Assembly (NCBI RefSeq): GCF_030272615.1
Contig: NC_081411.1
Span: 41,901,140 to 41,965,139 of the forward strand
Length of the DNA: 64,000 bases
Direction of reading: 5' to 3'
Origin: Cryptomeria japonica
Lineage: Eukaryota > Streptophyta > Pinopsida > Cupressales > Cupressaceae
Every line of letters starts with the position of its first letter. Position 1 is the stretch's first letter. Below are positions 1 through 12,270 of this stretch, piece after piece. The notes below the pieces were generated by a model. That model saw only the letters and a program-made list of their open reading frames with translations. It ran no database searches and had not been told where the DNA came from. Both the position numbers and the translations under genes were made by a program.

Positions 1-475
1 CATGCTTTTTTCTATATGTTTTGTGACCATTATCCTTTGATTTGTCCTTTCTTGGGGGCATTTTGTTGTGTTAACATTCTTGTCTTTTGGATGCATTCTA
101 CCTTAAAGCAATTTCTCCTAGTAAGGCATATGCAATCTCTTTAACATGGGGCATACACTCTGCTCAATGATACACCTTATGCACACACCATGACATGTTT
201 TTGATAATCAAGTTACTTTGCAAACTGAGCCTTTTACTTTGTAATTTATTAGTTTTCATTTCAATGACACATAGTAAGAAAATCTTACCAGCCCAGTAAA
301 ATCATGTTCCCTATCTTTCCTTTTCACTTGTTGGACCCCCTTTATCTTAGTATTAGAGTAGTAAGATTCTAAAATCCCGAGGAGCTTGGTGTGTCTTGTC
401 TCTTTGATATCTTGGTGAATTTTTTTCAACGCAACTATGTACTTTACCATGAGTATGGTTTTAGTCTCATACTCC

Positions 476-1440
476 CACTAAAGTGGGGGCTAAATGCAAC
501 ATCATAAATTGTATCCACATACAATTTCGTCCTCACCTAGATCACTTTGGTACTTCATCTTCTGATGCCCAGTGACTATTTTGATTTTGCTCACACCATT
601 AATAGACTTACAAATTCACCACCTTTCCTCTCTTCTCCCCAATCTTGAGTCTTGATTCTCAAGGCCAAGGTGTTGGGTGCCTAGTGCTAGCCCAAAACCA
701 GGGAGCCCAATGCCCTGATCCTCTTAATCAAGACCCAATTTTGGTCCCCATAATGGTCAAATCGAGTAGGAATTTGGATCCCGTGTCAACCTACTCTAAA
801 AATTTAAATAGGAAAACCCCTATCCACAAGACTTTTCCTCTCTTTCTATGTGCGAGGAATCAAATCGAGAGTTGTACTTATGGATTTTAATAGATTTAGC
901 GATCATGAACAGGTTCAACTTTCAATGAAGCAAAAGTCAAAGGACCAGAGAATATTTGTACTACTCAGTCTCAAAAAATTAGCCTAAATTTTTGGGAACA
1001 CATTTTGATTCTCTTCTTCTGTCCAAATCCTTAAGTTTGGCTCTATTGGATATCAGTAATGGTTTCTTTTTGTCAAAATTCTCAAATATTTGTCCTAAAT
1101 TCAACTTTACAAATTCCAATTGCAATTTCAAATCAAACAAAAGTGGTAACTTCAATCAGTATTCAATCCTCTTCTTGACATAATTGAGGCTAGATCTACT
1201 AAATTTATCCTCCTTTTAACATTATTGTGTGTAAAAGTTAGGTTATTTTCTATTTTACAAAGCATAACTTGTCAAGCCCTAAGTTTTACCACAATACACT
1301 CTCACTCTCTTCTCTCTATCCCCTCACCTTTCTATCTCCTACTTCCTAGGTCTCTCACTCTTTGAACCCTATTCCCTAAAACATATACCCTAAATAGTTT
1401 ATATACACTAAAAACTATGCCATATAAAATGGAGGGAGAG
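476..1440 (+). repeat. possible LTR remnant of an old Ty3/gypsy element
   Basis: A purine-rich run (ACTAAAGTGGGGGC, about 477-490) resembles a polypurine tract. It is followed by about 950 bp without coding potential that includes a GGGTGCCTAGTGC / GGGAGCCCAATGCCC segment (about 675-715) of a style seen in plant LTRs, and by pyrimidine-rich sequence (1300-1370). No matching second LTR, primer site or target duplication is visible, so the call rests on general appearance only. The first 475 bases show nothing I can name; the short ORFs there have no recognisable domain. Confidence 0.25.
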
Positions 1441-1516
1441 GTGATCACCTAAAGACGAGAGGAGGACAAGATGCAAGACAAAATAACAAAGAGAGAGAGG
1501 AGTAAGAAGGGATGGA

Positions 1517-1800
1517 GGGAGATGTAGACATGGAGGTATATATATCTATCTATATGTGTGTGTGTTTGTGTGTATATACATATATATGTATATGTATGTG
1601 TATATATATGGGAGATGTAGACATGGAGGTATATATATCTATCTATATGTGTGTGTGTTTGTGTGTATATACATATATATGTATATGTATATGTGTATAT
1701 ATATGGGAGATGTAGACATGGAGGTATATATATCTATCTATATGTGTGTGTGTTTGTGTGTATATACATATATATGTATATGTATATGTGTATATATATG
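1517..1800. repeat. minisatellite, three copies of a unit of about 94 bp
   Basis: The sequence GGGAGATGTAGACATGGAGG recurs at 1517, 1610 and 1705. Each time it is followed by TATATATATCTATCTATATG and a TG/TA-rich tail. The copies are nearly identical and differ by a few bases in the TA/TG part. All ORFs across this stretch, on either strand, are translated microsatellite and are not genes. Confidence 0.9.
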
Positions 1801-1917
1801 TCAATATACATGTAAATACATACATACATATGTATGTATATATGTGTATGTGTATGTTTATGTGTATGTGTATGTGTATGTGTATGTCTATATGTATACA
1901 TATGTATATGGATATGT

Positions 1918-1962
<45 letters not shown>
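1801..1962. repeat. TGTATG / CA microsatellite
   Basis: Degenerate TATGTG/TATGTA repeats continue from the minisatellite to about 1918. A pure CA run of about 42 bases (1920-1962) follows. The compound microsatellite forms the right-hand edge of the tandem array. Confidence 0.9.
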
Positions 1963-1966
<4 letters not shown>

Positions 1967-2754
1967 TGAGTGAACTCACAATAATGGTTCCCACTTTTGA
2001 CAATGAGATGAACATTTTTAAAATAATCTTCAACTTCTGACAACTATAACTTTTAAACTATTAAGAATTTGAAGATGATGTAAATTAGTGATTTGTAGAA
2101 TTTTGTTTGTAGATTCTAAATATATTTATTTTAAAAATTTTGAAGATTTTTAAAAAAAAATTTCCATCTCCTTCGAAAAGTAGTTTTTTATAGCAAACTA
2201 CATTTTTTAAGAGTGATGTGCCTCACGAAATGCATAACGTTTTTTCTATAAATGATAAAAACTCAATTCTTTCGAATTTTGGTTTGTAACATCAATATCC
2301 AAGGCTAGCTGTTGGTTTGATTGTGATATGTTGAATATTTTTCATTTTATTGAGTTTTGAAGTCTGACTAGTTATAATTCAGACATAGGTTTAAGTTTGA
2401 ACACATAACTTGTTCTATATATATCGAAATTCAATTTTTTTTTGTTAGAAAGAAGACATCAATACCTGGGGCATAGATATTTTTCAGAATTTTTTTGAAT
2501 TAGTTTCTTATTTTTCCCAATGCATTGAACAAAGAAGTTCATGTTCGGTGAAAAACCAATATTCCATAAAATTAAAAAAATAAGAACATAATAAATTCAC
2601 AATGTAATAAAATTATACTCGTTGGAAAGCTTGCTCTGAGCACTACCATCTTATATTTTTGGGTTATCAAGATTCTTTCATTTGTGCCTTGAACCAACGG
2701 TCCGAAAGCAAAAACTTCTCAATTGTATGAAAGATTTCGGGAAAGATCTTTAAA

Positions 2755-2945
2755 AAGGGGGTTCGAACGAACAGTGGTTCAAGCGAAGGGTAGTTCGATC
2801 GAACCATAAGGGGTTCGATTGAACCCCCCTTCGCTCAAACCCCCCGGGCAAAATAATGACACATACTTCCATGTAATGATCGGGTTCGAACGAACCCAAC
2901 CTTTTGTAACTATCATCATTCGTTTGAACCCTAGTTGACCCAAAA
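2755..2945. repeat. TTCGAACGAAC-type motif cluster
   Basis: At least six related, partly palindromic words occur within 190 bp: TTCGAACGAAC, TTCAAGCGAAG, TTCGATCGAACC, TTCGATTGAACC, TTCGAACGAACC and TTCGTTTGAACC. They are CpG-rich in an otherwise AT-rich stretch. No coding capacity is seen. The cluster resembles in style the TAGCGC arrays elsewhere in the window, but it is not inside a recognised element. Confidence 0.6.
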
Positions 2946-3112
2946 AAATTTATTTTTTTTACATTTTTGTACAGTCATATAAATATACATAATTTTTTCC
3001 ATTTTTTTACACACAAATGATTAAAAAAATTCGCATTTTTGGATGAAAGAAGACATTTGAAATTTATTTTGAGGGCAATCATTTGAAGATATTTGAAGGT
3101 TATTTTAAAAGC

Positions 3113-3215
3113 ATGGGGAACAAGAAGAGAAGGAAAAATAAGACTTCAAGGAATGATTCTCCCGAAAATGAACAGAGATATCGAGAACAAAGAAGGCAAA
3201 GATATCATGATGCAA
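3113..3215 (+). CDS. candidate first exon of a lysine/arginine-rich host or transposon-derived gene
   Basis: An ATG at 3113 opens 34 codons (MGNKKRRKNK... to ...YREQRRQRYHDA) that are basic and hydrophilic. They end in a good splice donor, GCAA|GTATGT, at 3215/3216. The exon ends in phase 1. The acceptor at 59257/59258 opens a reading frame that needs exactly one upstream base, and the joined reading continues into an acidic segment. The two may therefore be exons 1 and 2 of one gene whose intron (3216-59257) holds the nested retrotransposons. A phase match occurs by chance one time in three and I have no transcript, so this stays a hypothesis. The protein family is not recognised from this exon alone. 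Confidence 0.35.
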
Positions 3216-4378
3216 GTATGTATTTTTATTTTTATTTCTATTTAATTTTATATGTATTATGTACCGAAAATTGTGTTATTTGTTAGTATTAGTTAAATAT
3301 TTTTTATCTAATATTTTTTATGAAAATTATTTTAAATAATATTAATTAAATTAAATTAATTAAATTTATATAATAATTCTATCTTAATTAATTATAAATG
3401 ATGTTATTTTTATTAAATTAATTGGAAATAGTAGGATTAAAAATAATCTCGTTCTAATTAAAAATAATTATGCTTTAATTTGAAATAATATGTGTATTTG
3501 CAAATTTCAAATTCCATTAACTTGCTTGTTGTGTAATTGACATTTTCTCTCCCCCTTTAAGTCCATTTATAATAGATCATGGTTTTAATTTAAAATTTAG
3601 ATCTTTAGGACCCCTCTCTTTCCCATTTATTATTTATAATTTATAATTTAATTTAGATTTTGAAACCACGTGTCTTTATAGTTTAGCAAACACTTCAATT
3701 GGTGCTCTAAAATTAACAAACTTGTCTTTTGTGTCTTCAACAATAGGCTCTTTTTTTTTTATCCTTAGAAAGGGTCCTACCTCCCGAGTATCCCTTACGA
3801 CTCAGTGAGAGAGAATGACCCAAAGTGGTAACAAGCTAAAGCCAAGCTCTTCCAAGACACTATAAATAAATGTGTTTGTGACGAAAGTTGCAAGCAACAG
3901 GTGTTACATGCTGCTATAATGATGTTATGACTCCCCATAAACCCTATAGAGAGCAACCTCTATAGGTTGGGAGGCCTTCCATTTAATGGAGTGTAACCCG
4001 CTGTTGATTTTAGACACCCGAATAGATGCCCTTACTAGACACCTTTTGTGTTAGAAGCCAAAAACCATCTAGTTGTTGGTGTAGGAGGTCAAACCTCTGA
4101 AGCAGCTCACATTCTTATAGTTCTTAGTAGAGATAAAAAGTTCACCATGAGGAGTTTTCATTGGGACTAGTGCTTGGATGCGTCAGAGAAGTGAGTGTTG
4201 TGGAGGTGAGCTAGTGGGGTCAAGCACCTAAGTATCCGCTCTGAATTGCGTAGCTCGGGGTAGTCCCCCAAGTGAGATTCAACAACTATTGTCTCCTCTA
4301 GCCCTAGGATTTGTGCTTGCTTGATCAAAACAATCAAACACTTTCAAACAAACAAACATTATGTCTTCTTTGTTTTCA
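3216..4378. other. non-coding spacer, candidate intron start
   Basis: 3290-3520 is very AT-rich (ATTAATTAAATTTA-type). 3760-4340 is of mixed composition with a segment reading AACCTCTATAGGTTGGGAGG (about 3955-3974) and no ORF of note. I see no gene, LTR pair or RNA gene here. Confidence 0.5.
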
Positions 4379-4507
4379 AGTGTATGCAATAATATCTCAC
4401 ATTATACTTGAGTCCCCTTAAAATCTATATTATGTGATACTAGGACCTATTATGTGATATTAAGACCTATTATATGTGATAATACCTATCTTAAATATGA
4501 CATACTA
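4379..4507. repeat. left part of a foldback-type repeat array split by element A
   Basis: The segment carries TGTATGCAATAATATCTCAC..ATACTTGAGTCCCCTTAAAATC followed by repeats of ACCTATTATGTGATATTAAG. The same words, in both orientations, fill 58460-59175 on the far side of element A. The two parts together form one pre-insertion array. Confidence 0.8.
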
Positions 4508-4512
4508 GAACC
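4508..4512. repeat. target-site duplication GAACC, left copy of element A
   Basis: GAACC directly precedes the 5' LTR and recurs at 58455-58459 directly after the 3' LTR. The sequence that continues after the right copy (TATAATGACATAATAGG) fits the repeat found on the left, as expected for an insertion into the array. Confidence 0.85.
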
Positions 4513-7500
4513 TATTGGGACTCATAAAAATCATGCTAAATTTGGTGACCCAATCAAGCCTTGCTTTATAGTTTTCTCTTCGTGGCTTTGTTTTATGGTA
4601 AGGCAAGTGCATTTTTGTAATTCGCCTTGAACTTGAAGCCTTGAACCTTTTTGTTTCAAGGTTCAAGGTTCAACCGCTTCTCCTGCTCGTATCGCGGCTT
4701 TGTAATATTTTTAATAAGCATGTGCGACTACATAATGTCTGTTTTGAACCATTTGCTAATTGGTTCAAGGTTCATGGTTCAATGTCCCTTTCTTTGTATC
4801 CAGGGACTTTGCTTGTTATTTTTTCACTTAAGTGGAAGTGTCTATGTGTCGTCAAGAGGGGGCCCCTTTTGTGTCTAGGCCTGGGTGAGTTCTAATAATT
4901 TTAATTTTTCGCAAGTCTTATATCTTTTCCTATGTCTCTGTCGGGCTTCCTAAAGATCGAGCAGGATCCTGTTGATCCTACAGCTGTTGCTATACCGCTA
5001 CCCAAAAGTGCTCGATGGTTAACAACCGTGACATGTCGACTAAGTGGTGGGACCTGTGAGAAAGGTGTAGAGTGCAGAAAGTCATCATCAACCATTGGAA
5101 ATTAAGTTCTAAAGTTATCTTGATGATCCAATGGAAAGGGCTAAGGCAGACCTTTTATCCCACATTGACCGCAGGGAGGAGCATTGCAATATTTATATGC
5201 AAGGCCGCATATATCTTAAGTGTCAAAGCTTACGGGCTTTTGGCAAGTGGTTGACCAAGCAGGTGGTAGGGCCCCCCGCATGCATGTGCATCTCAGAGTA
5301 GCTTAATTTTGCAGCAAAAGGAAAAATTAAACAACGGGAAAGTTGTAGAAGATCGGACGACAGTCGCTATACCGCATGATGAAAAGGCTAGACTATTAAT
5401 AGCCGTGACTTGGTGATTGATGAGGTGGCAGACAAGTGGCAGACACGTGGTGACACTATGGCATAGGATGTAGCTACTCATAGGGGCAAAGGGTCGAGCA
5501 AATCAACAAAGATCAATGGTGATCAAGATGGATCCAAGGGTTGTTGCTATGTAAAATTGCTCGCTAGATATCGCCTGCGACTTGGCGACAAACCACTAGC
5601 GGTGAATCATGGCTGGCAGTTAATGCAAGCAGTCAAGGCAAGCTATTCATTTCGGCAGTTAGTGGAGGTCATGCTAAGGTGTCAGAGTGGAGAGTCCAGA
5701 ATGAATACCCTCGCGATAGGTGGTGCCCAGTTGTAAACTATGGAGCCAATCAAAGGCTGCCACGTGGCATATCATTAAGATGAATGTCGAGTAGACTGTG
5801 GTTTCGATGGATCTCAGGGAGGACTCACTGAAGGCATCAGTTTCATCAACATGAAAGGTGTCGATGAAACTAAGATTTTGATAAGATGTGAAAGTAGTTC
5901 ACCGAATGGTCAGATCCATCGAAAAGGGCACATCGAAGAAATATCAATCGGTTCCATCAAAAAGTGAAGGCATCGATGAAACTATGGTTTCAATGAGACA
6001 AAATGATGGCTAGCCGAAGAGGCAGTTTGGCCGAAAGGCGGATGCCGAACAAGCCAAAGGAAGTGGTGGGTCTAGTGGAGATGACTTGGCGGTCTAGGTG
6101 GGTCAGATGATGAACCAAATGCTGACATATGGTGTGACTCAGAGGGTTTTCGACCTGATGACTCGATGTAAGTTATCGGGTATTGGTCGGAGATTGTTTT
6201 TGCTACCTCGATGACCCGATGTGAGTTATTGGGTATCAGGTGGAATGGCATGTCATCCCACAGGCCTGATAGGAAAATGGACGGACCGGAGAATGACCAT
6301 CGAGCTAAATTGTTTGGAGATGTCCCAAGGACCCGATGGATAGGCCCGGGCGAGGTAAAGGCCAAACATGTTAAGAGGGATCTGACAGTGGTCACTAAGT
6401 CACAATGGAAAGTTGCTTGATGGCTAAAAGTAGTGACTTGGCAACTGATGAAGTGGCAAGACAGGTGGAGTCCAGGGGGACTCACGAGAAAACTAGATGG
6501 TGCCATGTGGCGGAGATGCATGACAGATGTCTGCATGGAAAGATTCAAAGATTTAAAATATAATTTCTGACTATGGTGAATAGGCAGAAAATTAAACGAC
6601 CGACCTATAGAAAGATTGGTTGTGGAGGGATTTTATTTTTGCTCGATATATAAGTGTTATATATTGGTGGATGGCTCTCGATCCATGGAATCTGATTTTG
6701 TAGTCAAGTGCAACCCACGGAAAATATTTTTGGGACAGTGACCTTGGGATCTCTGGGTTTTTTCTTCAGTTAGAAAGATTGGATTTTCTACAGGCCAAGT
6801 GCGACAGCGGTTAAGTTTTTAACAACCAAAGACCAGGTTGTGGGGCCTATTTCTAAGTGGATTACTCAAGGAAGTTAAAAGGCATGTTAGTTTCCCATGA
6901 TCGGATGGTTGTCACTATATTGCAATGGAAAAAAGTCCAAACTTTAAAGGTTGCGACATGGCGACTAAAGGAAAGGTGCTTAGAAAGGAAACCTCCTGAT
7001 CCGTTGGTGCCAAAGAATTTTAAATATTCAAAAGAAATGTTGGCGGAGCTATGGAAGTTGCATCTGACATTGCTTCAAGATAAAAATGGGTTGGTGAGAG
7101 GTACCTAGGAGATCTACAGGGAGATATACGAAGAACATAATGGTGCGCCGCTCTGTGATAAGAACTCATCAATGCTTTAGCACAAGATGATCCACCGACA
7201 TTATGAAGTTGCCGGTTGTTGCAACCATTTTTGGGTAATAGGAACCTTCGCTTTTGGCCATCTTCCAAATGAATGCCTAGTGAATTAATGAAGCACTCAT
7301 CCCTGGAAGAATGTTAGATTTCTCCCTCAACTATAATGGCATAGAAATATAACTTTTGCAATAAATAACTGTTAGGGTAAGATTATCCTTCTAGGTAGCC
7401 CGAAGCTTGTTGCATCTTGATTTCTATAAAAGGATACCAAGGCTACCTAGAAAAGGGACACAAAATTTTTTAATTAAACTCTGGTGAAATTTTAATGCAG

Positions 7501-8251
7501 GCCTGTTTCTTGGCAATTTCAGAGTTAGATATGAAGTACTTGTAACCTTTTGATAGGGGAATGAAATATGCAGTCCAGAGAATTTAAATCCAGATTTGCA
7601 TTGTCTCTATGTCACTATATTGGTGTTTATTTCATTTGAGTAGTCAAGGATTTCTTATTTGAATGATTTCGTAGGCATCTAATGAAGTTGTTCTGAGTCT
7701 TTTCTTTAAGGAGGAAAATATAAAATACTTTGAACAAAGTCATTGATATTAGTACTCTTGGTATGGATTGGATGATGAAGTCTGATGTAGATTAGGACTC
7801 TGTATATGTCAGGCATATTCAGAGTTGATAGATCAGAAACTTGTGATTTGTGTACTAGTTTCTCTTGTCAGGTTGCAGTCTGTTGTAGATGACTCTATTT
7901 ACCGGATAAGGCACTGGTTTATCTGTTGGTTTTTGTTGCATTTTGTGATCCTTTTTAAGAAAGTCAAATTAATTTCCTATTTAGGTTAGTTGTACTGGCC
8001 AGTAAGGAAAGTTTGCAGGAATTTACACTGGTTTTCGGCAAACTAGTTACTATTTTTGTGAGAAAATAGTCTAAAAAGGGTTCACCTGCCCAAGCTTTTA
8101 TAAGCTTAAAGTGTAGGAGGTTTCCTAAATCTAGAACCTCACATTGTTGTCTTTATTTCAAAATTTTGTTGTTCTCTTCCATTGCAGCACAAAGGCAGTA
8201 GTTTTGATTTTTAAAGAGAAGGAATAGAGGTTTTCAAAATGGAGAACAACA
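4513..8251 (+). repeat. element A 5' LTR (3,739 bp)
   Basis: It begins TATTGGGACTC (TG decayed to TA; the 3' LTR has TGTTGGGACTC) and ends GGAGAACAACA, next to the primer-binding site. It matches 37534-38424, 45769-46447 and 56266-58454 in order. It contains no real gene; the ORFs at 6072-6548 and 6857-7268 are chance readings. The middle part (5800-6000) has repeated CATCGATGAAAC / GTTTCGATG words. A conserved TATA box lies at 7424. Confidence 0.92.
7424..7433 (+). promoter_or_regulatory. TATA box of the element A 5' LTR
   Basis: CTATAAAAGG lies in a context (TTT before, ATACC after) kept exactly in the 3' LTR at 57627-57636 despite about 9 percent divergence around it. It would start transcription about 800 bp before the LTR end. 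Confidence 0.6.
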
Positions 8252-8255
8252 AAAA

Positions 8256-8275
8256 TGGTGACTTTGCTGGGGAAT
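8256..8275 (+). other. element A primer-binding site
   Basis: TGGTGACTTTGCTGGGGA lies four bases after the LTR end. It resembles the TGGCGACTCTGCTGGGGA-type primer sites of plant Tat/Ogre elements, which pair with the 3' end of a tRNA (probably tRNA-Arg, from memory). Two bases are changed from that form by C-to-T. Similar words at 8349 and 8613 (GGTGACTCTG) are repeats in the leader. Confidence 0.75.
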
Positions 8276-8687
8276 GATCTAAAGATCTCTGGTATAGACT
8301 GTTGAATCAGATTGTAAGTGAGTTTGCCCATCCGAGTCACCACAACAAAAATGGTGACTCTGTTGGAGAGAGTCAAATAAGATAAGTCTTATAATGCAGA
8401 TTTGTGTCTATATTGCATAAAGGTGTTGATATCAGGTTCCCTTGGTTTTAGTTTGAAAATTATTGAGCTTGTCTTTCTGAAGAAAATCCTTGATCTATCT
8501 CATAGCATCTTAGAATACTATTATGTTTTTTGCTAAAGATCAATAGTTTCATTCTCATGTGTCTTGTAAGTGATTCATTGTGTTGAAATATATTTAATTC
8601 CCAAGATATTGGGTGGTGACTCTGAATTAAGAAAAAAACCAGTGTTCTTTATAAAAAAAAAATCAATCATTTCACAAGGTTAGCAAG
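8276..8687 (+). other. element A untranslated leader
   Basis: This is non-coding sequence between the primer site and the gag start. It contains two further GTGACTCTG words (about 8351 and 8614). No TAGCGC array is present, in contrast to elements C and G. Confidence 0.6.
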
Positions 8688-10611
8688 ATGAATAGGAGAA
8701 GAAATACTAGGTATTATATGAAGAAAAACCCTCAAGAGAAGTTGCATGAAGGGTTACCTGAACCAATCAAGAAGGGCTGGAGAGGAACTGTTATTCCTGA
8801 GCAGTCAAATCAGTCATGGAAACAAAAGAGTAATCAAACCAGTAAGTCTTCTGAGCATCTAGTATATGCAAGGTCTAATGCCTTTTCTCATGACTTTGAC
8901 CAAGATATTATGGGTTTTCATGTTGACCTATTTGGCACTAATGATGATATCCAAACCTTTCACCAAAGATTTTCTAATGCTAGTGTTTTTGGGAGAGATA
9001 GGCATAGTACAAGTAATAGATCCAGTTCCATTCCCAAGACTATGGAAGGAAGTATCAGCCTGATTGATATGGACTAGTTGAATATGTCTGATTCAGTGGA
9101 AACTTTGCCAGACCAAGATGAAGTGTCTCAAGAGATTGAGGCACTAAATGAGAGATTACATCTATTGATTGCCATAATAAAAAAGAAAGATAAGGAAAAG
9201 GAGAATGAAACCAAAGCCAAACTCATTGAAAGAGATAAGCTATTAAGACAAATTGTAGAGCTTGAGTTGTTTTCTCAAGAAGAACCTAGGAGTAAAGAGA
9301 AAGGCCCTGTTATTAGGGAAATCCTTGATCCAAAATTTGTTTCTACACCTAAGGTTGCAGTACAACCTAGTAGGGAGGTTCACAGTGATCCTGAACCTGC
9401 CAGACCTATTATTGACAAAGGAAAACATAAAATAGTAGAGAATAGGTCTGCGGGTCTAGTGTCAGGACGTGCAAAAGGACCCCAAGGAATGATGTCGCAT
9501 GAGATTGAGGTAGAAAGGATAAGGAAAGAAAAAGAAGACTTGCAAAAGGAGTTAGAGAAGGCTGAAATAGAAGCACTTAATGCCGAGTTCAGGAGAAAGA
9601 TACGATGCTTGAAAGCTCCTCCTATAACTTTCCTACCTGTAGATCATAGTAATCCTACGTCCCAACATACTTCTGCCTCTCTGTTGAATAGTCAACCAAT
9701 AATACAAACAAGTGCTATCCCACCTGTTAACCAATCTAATAATGCTTCCCCAAATAATTCTACTATTCCTCCAAGTACAATTCCAGCAAATCAAACCAAT
9801 CACGGACTGTCCCATAATCAAGGCCATCAAAATCCTAGAGCTGGTGGTTCAGGCCCAAGGGTGAATGCTAGAAATAACTTTATTGGAAATCAATTTCAAA
9901 GGAGACCGATAAATGTTGAGTTGTATAGGTTGTTGTATTTTGATGGAATTCCCGGATATCCAAACCATGTCCCTATTGAAATGAGGGATAAACTCCAAAA
10001 GTTTGCTGGGAACAATGTTATCAATTCTGAAGAGAATCTAAAATATTTTGGTGACATTATCAATGACTATGAAATTGCACATGAAGATGTCATCATGAAG
10101 CTGTTTGTGTAGTCCTTGATTGAGGATGCTAGAGATTGGTACAGAGGGTTACCTGTGGACAATGTAGGTTCTTGGGAAGAGTTCAAAATTTTCTTTCAAG
10201 AACAATATGGAGATAAGAGAAATGTGAGCTTCATGCTCAATGGATTTAACAACATCAGGAAATCTGATAATGAAGTCGTCACAGATTTTAATGCAAGGTT
10301 TCAAAAGGAAATGCATAAAATTTTTCAAGTAATGAGGTTAGATGTGTGTCTAAGTACCTATTATAATGCATTTGACCCCAAAATGGCTTACATTCTCAAA
10401 GATAAGAACCCACATAGCTTGAGGGATGATTTCAGAATTTCCATTAATGTAGAAAGTAATAGAAAAGCATCGGGTAAAGTGGAAAGAAGGACTAATGGAA
10501 GATTGTGGTAGGAACAAAAACCACAACAAAATAAATCCTCCAAAGAAGAGAATAAGATAGAAAAATTAATGACTACTGTATGTGGGAAAAATGGGTTGTT
10601 AGAATTAAAAA
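8688..10611 (+). pseudogene. gag: element A gag (capsid-like) pseudogene
   Basis: Translation from ATG 8688 stays in one frame through three in-frame TAG codons (9075, 10110, 10509). It encodes a polar N-terminus, a strong coiled coil (EIEALNERLHLLIAIIKKKD, about 9140-9260), a Pro/Asn/Ser-rich linker, and the retrotransposon gag domain (about 9900-10500, with RRPINVELYRLLYFDGIPGY, MKLFV and ARDWYRGLP). No zinc knuckle is reached: element C begins at about 10612, just after the reading LLELKM. All three stops are TAG where gag homologues plausibly have Gln, so CAG-to-TAG decay is likely. From 9075 onward the sequence is duplicated at 27269. Confidence 0.8.
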
Positions 10612-12042
10612 TGTGAAAAATTATGTAAAATACCAATCCACACACACACACAGGACTTCTTGATGCAAGCTATGGAGTAACGATGCGTTACTCAGCTTCC
10701 CAAGGAGGGTCCCATGGTTCTCTATCTCACAATGTCCCTCAAACCAATGTTTTGCTCTCAGATTACTGAGCAAAATGGCTTAGGGATGGCAAATATGAGA
10801 ACGAGAGAGATTTTTAACTGATCTTAGTATGAGATGTGTTATAAGCTAGATGAGATGCTAGAAGTGCAACAAACTAAATGGTAAGATGACGAGGTTAGTA
10901 TGAATACTATCCTAGCATACTATATTTCTTCTATGATTGAACTAAAATGATAAATAACTTACTCTAGCATGCATGTTCATGATTAATTTATGATCTAAAA
11001 GAAGCTAAATGAGGAGCATATAAAAATGAAAGCTTGAAACAATTTGAGCATAAGTGTGATGCTTCAAATTTGAAAGATGATTGTTAAGAATGGAGGAATG
11101 AGAGCTCTATTTATAGCACAAACAGGGCAATGGATGGTCAAGATGGAATGGTTTAATCAAGGGCCAAGTTTGAAAGTTGGGGATCCATGTGCATAATTGG
11201 CACCAACGACATGGTGACAAGTGTCAACACAGGGTTGGGTTGAAAGAAGAGGTTGGAGGCATTAAAGGCCTGAGAAGACCTCATGGTTATCTAAAGGCTA
11301 AGGGTCAAGCCTAAGTTGGGTTTACCCACTGAATTAGGATCTAATCCAAGGATAAACCTTTGTGCAAATGATTAAGAGATAATCATGGTCAAAGCATTAA
11401 TGACCTGATGAGACCCTTGGGTTGGATAGAGGTTGAGTCAAAACAAATGTTTTAACCATGTGGGAGGGTTTGAAATAACCATTAATGGTTATTGGAGACT
11501 TTGTGGATTAAGTGGTTGAAGGTTGGAAGCCTTCAATGGTTTTCAAAGACTTTAGGGTTTTAGTGGTTGAAGGTTGAAAACCTTCAATGGTTATCCAAGA
11601 CTTTGGGCCATTTGAGAAGTGACCTCCCTTTGCTTAGGGATGTGACAAAGTTTAGAGGAGGGTTAGGTTAATTAGAATCGATTAGAAGATTCTAGAAGGG
11701 GTTAGGAAGGGGTTTGGGATTTTGCAAGTGGATGGAGGATAATAGGATTTAATTGAATTATTTGATTTTCATTCAATTTGGTTGTAATTAAATAAATTTG
11801 ATTTATTCAATTTAGGATAACTATTTAATTAAATTTGAATTTAATTAAAAGTGGCTAGGGGGATTTAATTGAATAAAATGATTTATTCATTAAATGGTAT
11901 AGTGAATTTAATTTAAATAAATTGAATAATTTATTTAATTAAATAGAAGAATGTGGATAATTTAATTAAATTGGATTTAATCAAATAGAAAAATGAACAT
12001 AAAATATTCATTTAGGAATATGGTCATTTTTATGCGTCTACA
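10612..12042 (-). repeat. element C 3' LTR (about 1,430 bp)
   Basis: On the - strand it begins TGTAGACGCATAAAAATGACC, directly after a polypurine tract, and ends near TTTTTCACA. The beginning matches the LTR of element G at 62255 (TGTAGTCACATAAAAC). 11740-11990 is very AT-rich (AATTTAATTAAAT). 11460-11610 holds repeats of GTTGAAGGTTG..CCTTCAATGG. The left boundary is judged from the A gag reading and a TG/CA end and is good to about 15 bases. Another copy lies at 28806-30236 in the duplicated block. Confidence 0.75.
11107..11116 (-). promoter_or_regulatory. TATA box of the C-type LTR
   Basis: On the - strand it reads CTATAAATAGAGC. The same CTATAAATAGAGC is in element G's LTR at 63151, and it recurs at 29301-29310 in the duplicated block. 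Conservation between two diverged LTRs supports a promoter role. Confidence 0.6.
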
Positions 12043-12057
12043 TTTTGCCCCTCTTTG
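12043..12057 (-). other. element C polypurine tract
   Basis: On the - strand CAAAGAGGGGCAAAA abuts the LTR start TGTAGACG. This is the expected second-strand primer, and it fixes the orientation of C as - strand. Confidence 0.8.
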
Positions 12058-12149
12058 AAGTGACGTGTGTGCACATGTTAATTCAAAGAAAAATGATGTG
12101 TTTTTGTGTTTTTATAATCAAATGCAATTTTTGTGTCGCTCTTTTGATT

Positions 12150-12270
12150 TGCCAGTCGTGCCCCAGATTTGATGTGATGTGATGCGATGCTCCAGATTTG
12201 ATGCGATGTGATGCGATGCTCCAGATTCGATGCGATGTGATGCGATGCTCCAGATTCGATGCGATGTGAT
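12150..12270. repeat. GATGCGATG tandem repeat upstream of the PMD promoter
   Basis: Four imperfect copies of GATGCGATGTGATGCGATGC with TCCAGATT between them lie 220-330 bp upstream of the PMD TATA box. Short ORFs on the - strand here are translations of the repeat. Confidence 0.75.

Noticed and set aside
256-450. 64-codon Lys/Arg-rich ORF on the - strand
   Set aside because: Short, no recognisable domain, no supporting context.
1556-2040. Overlapping Cys/Tyr/Val- and His/Thr-rich ORFs on both strands
   Set aside because: Translations of the minisatellite and CA/TG microsatellite.
4641-4895. ORFs repeated at 4641-4895 and 37662-37971
   Set aside because: They lie in the two LTRs of element A and recur only because the LTRs are duplicates; no domain, and the frames are not conserved.
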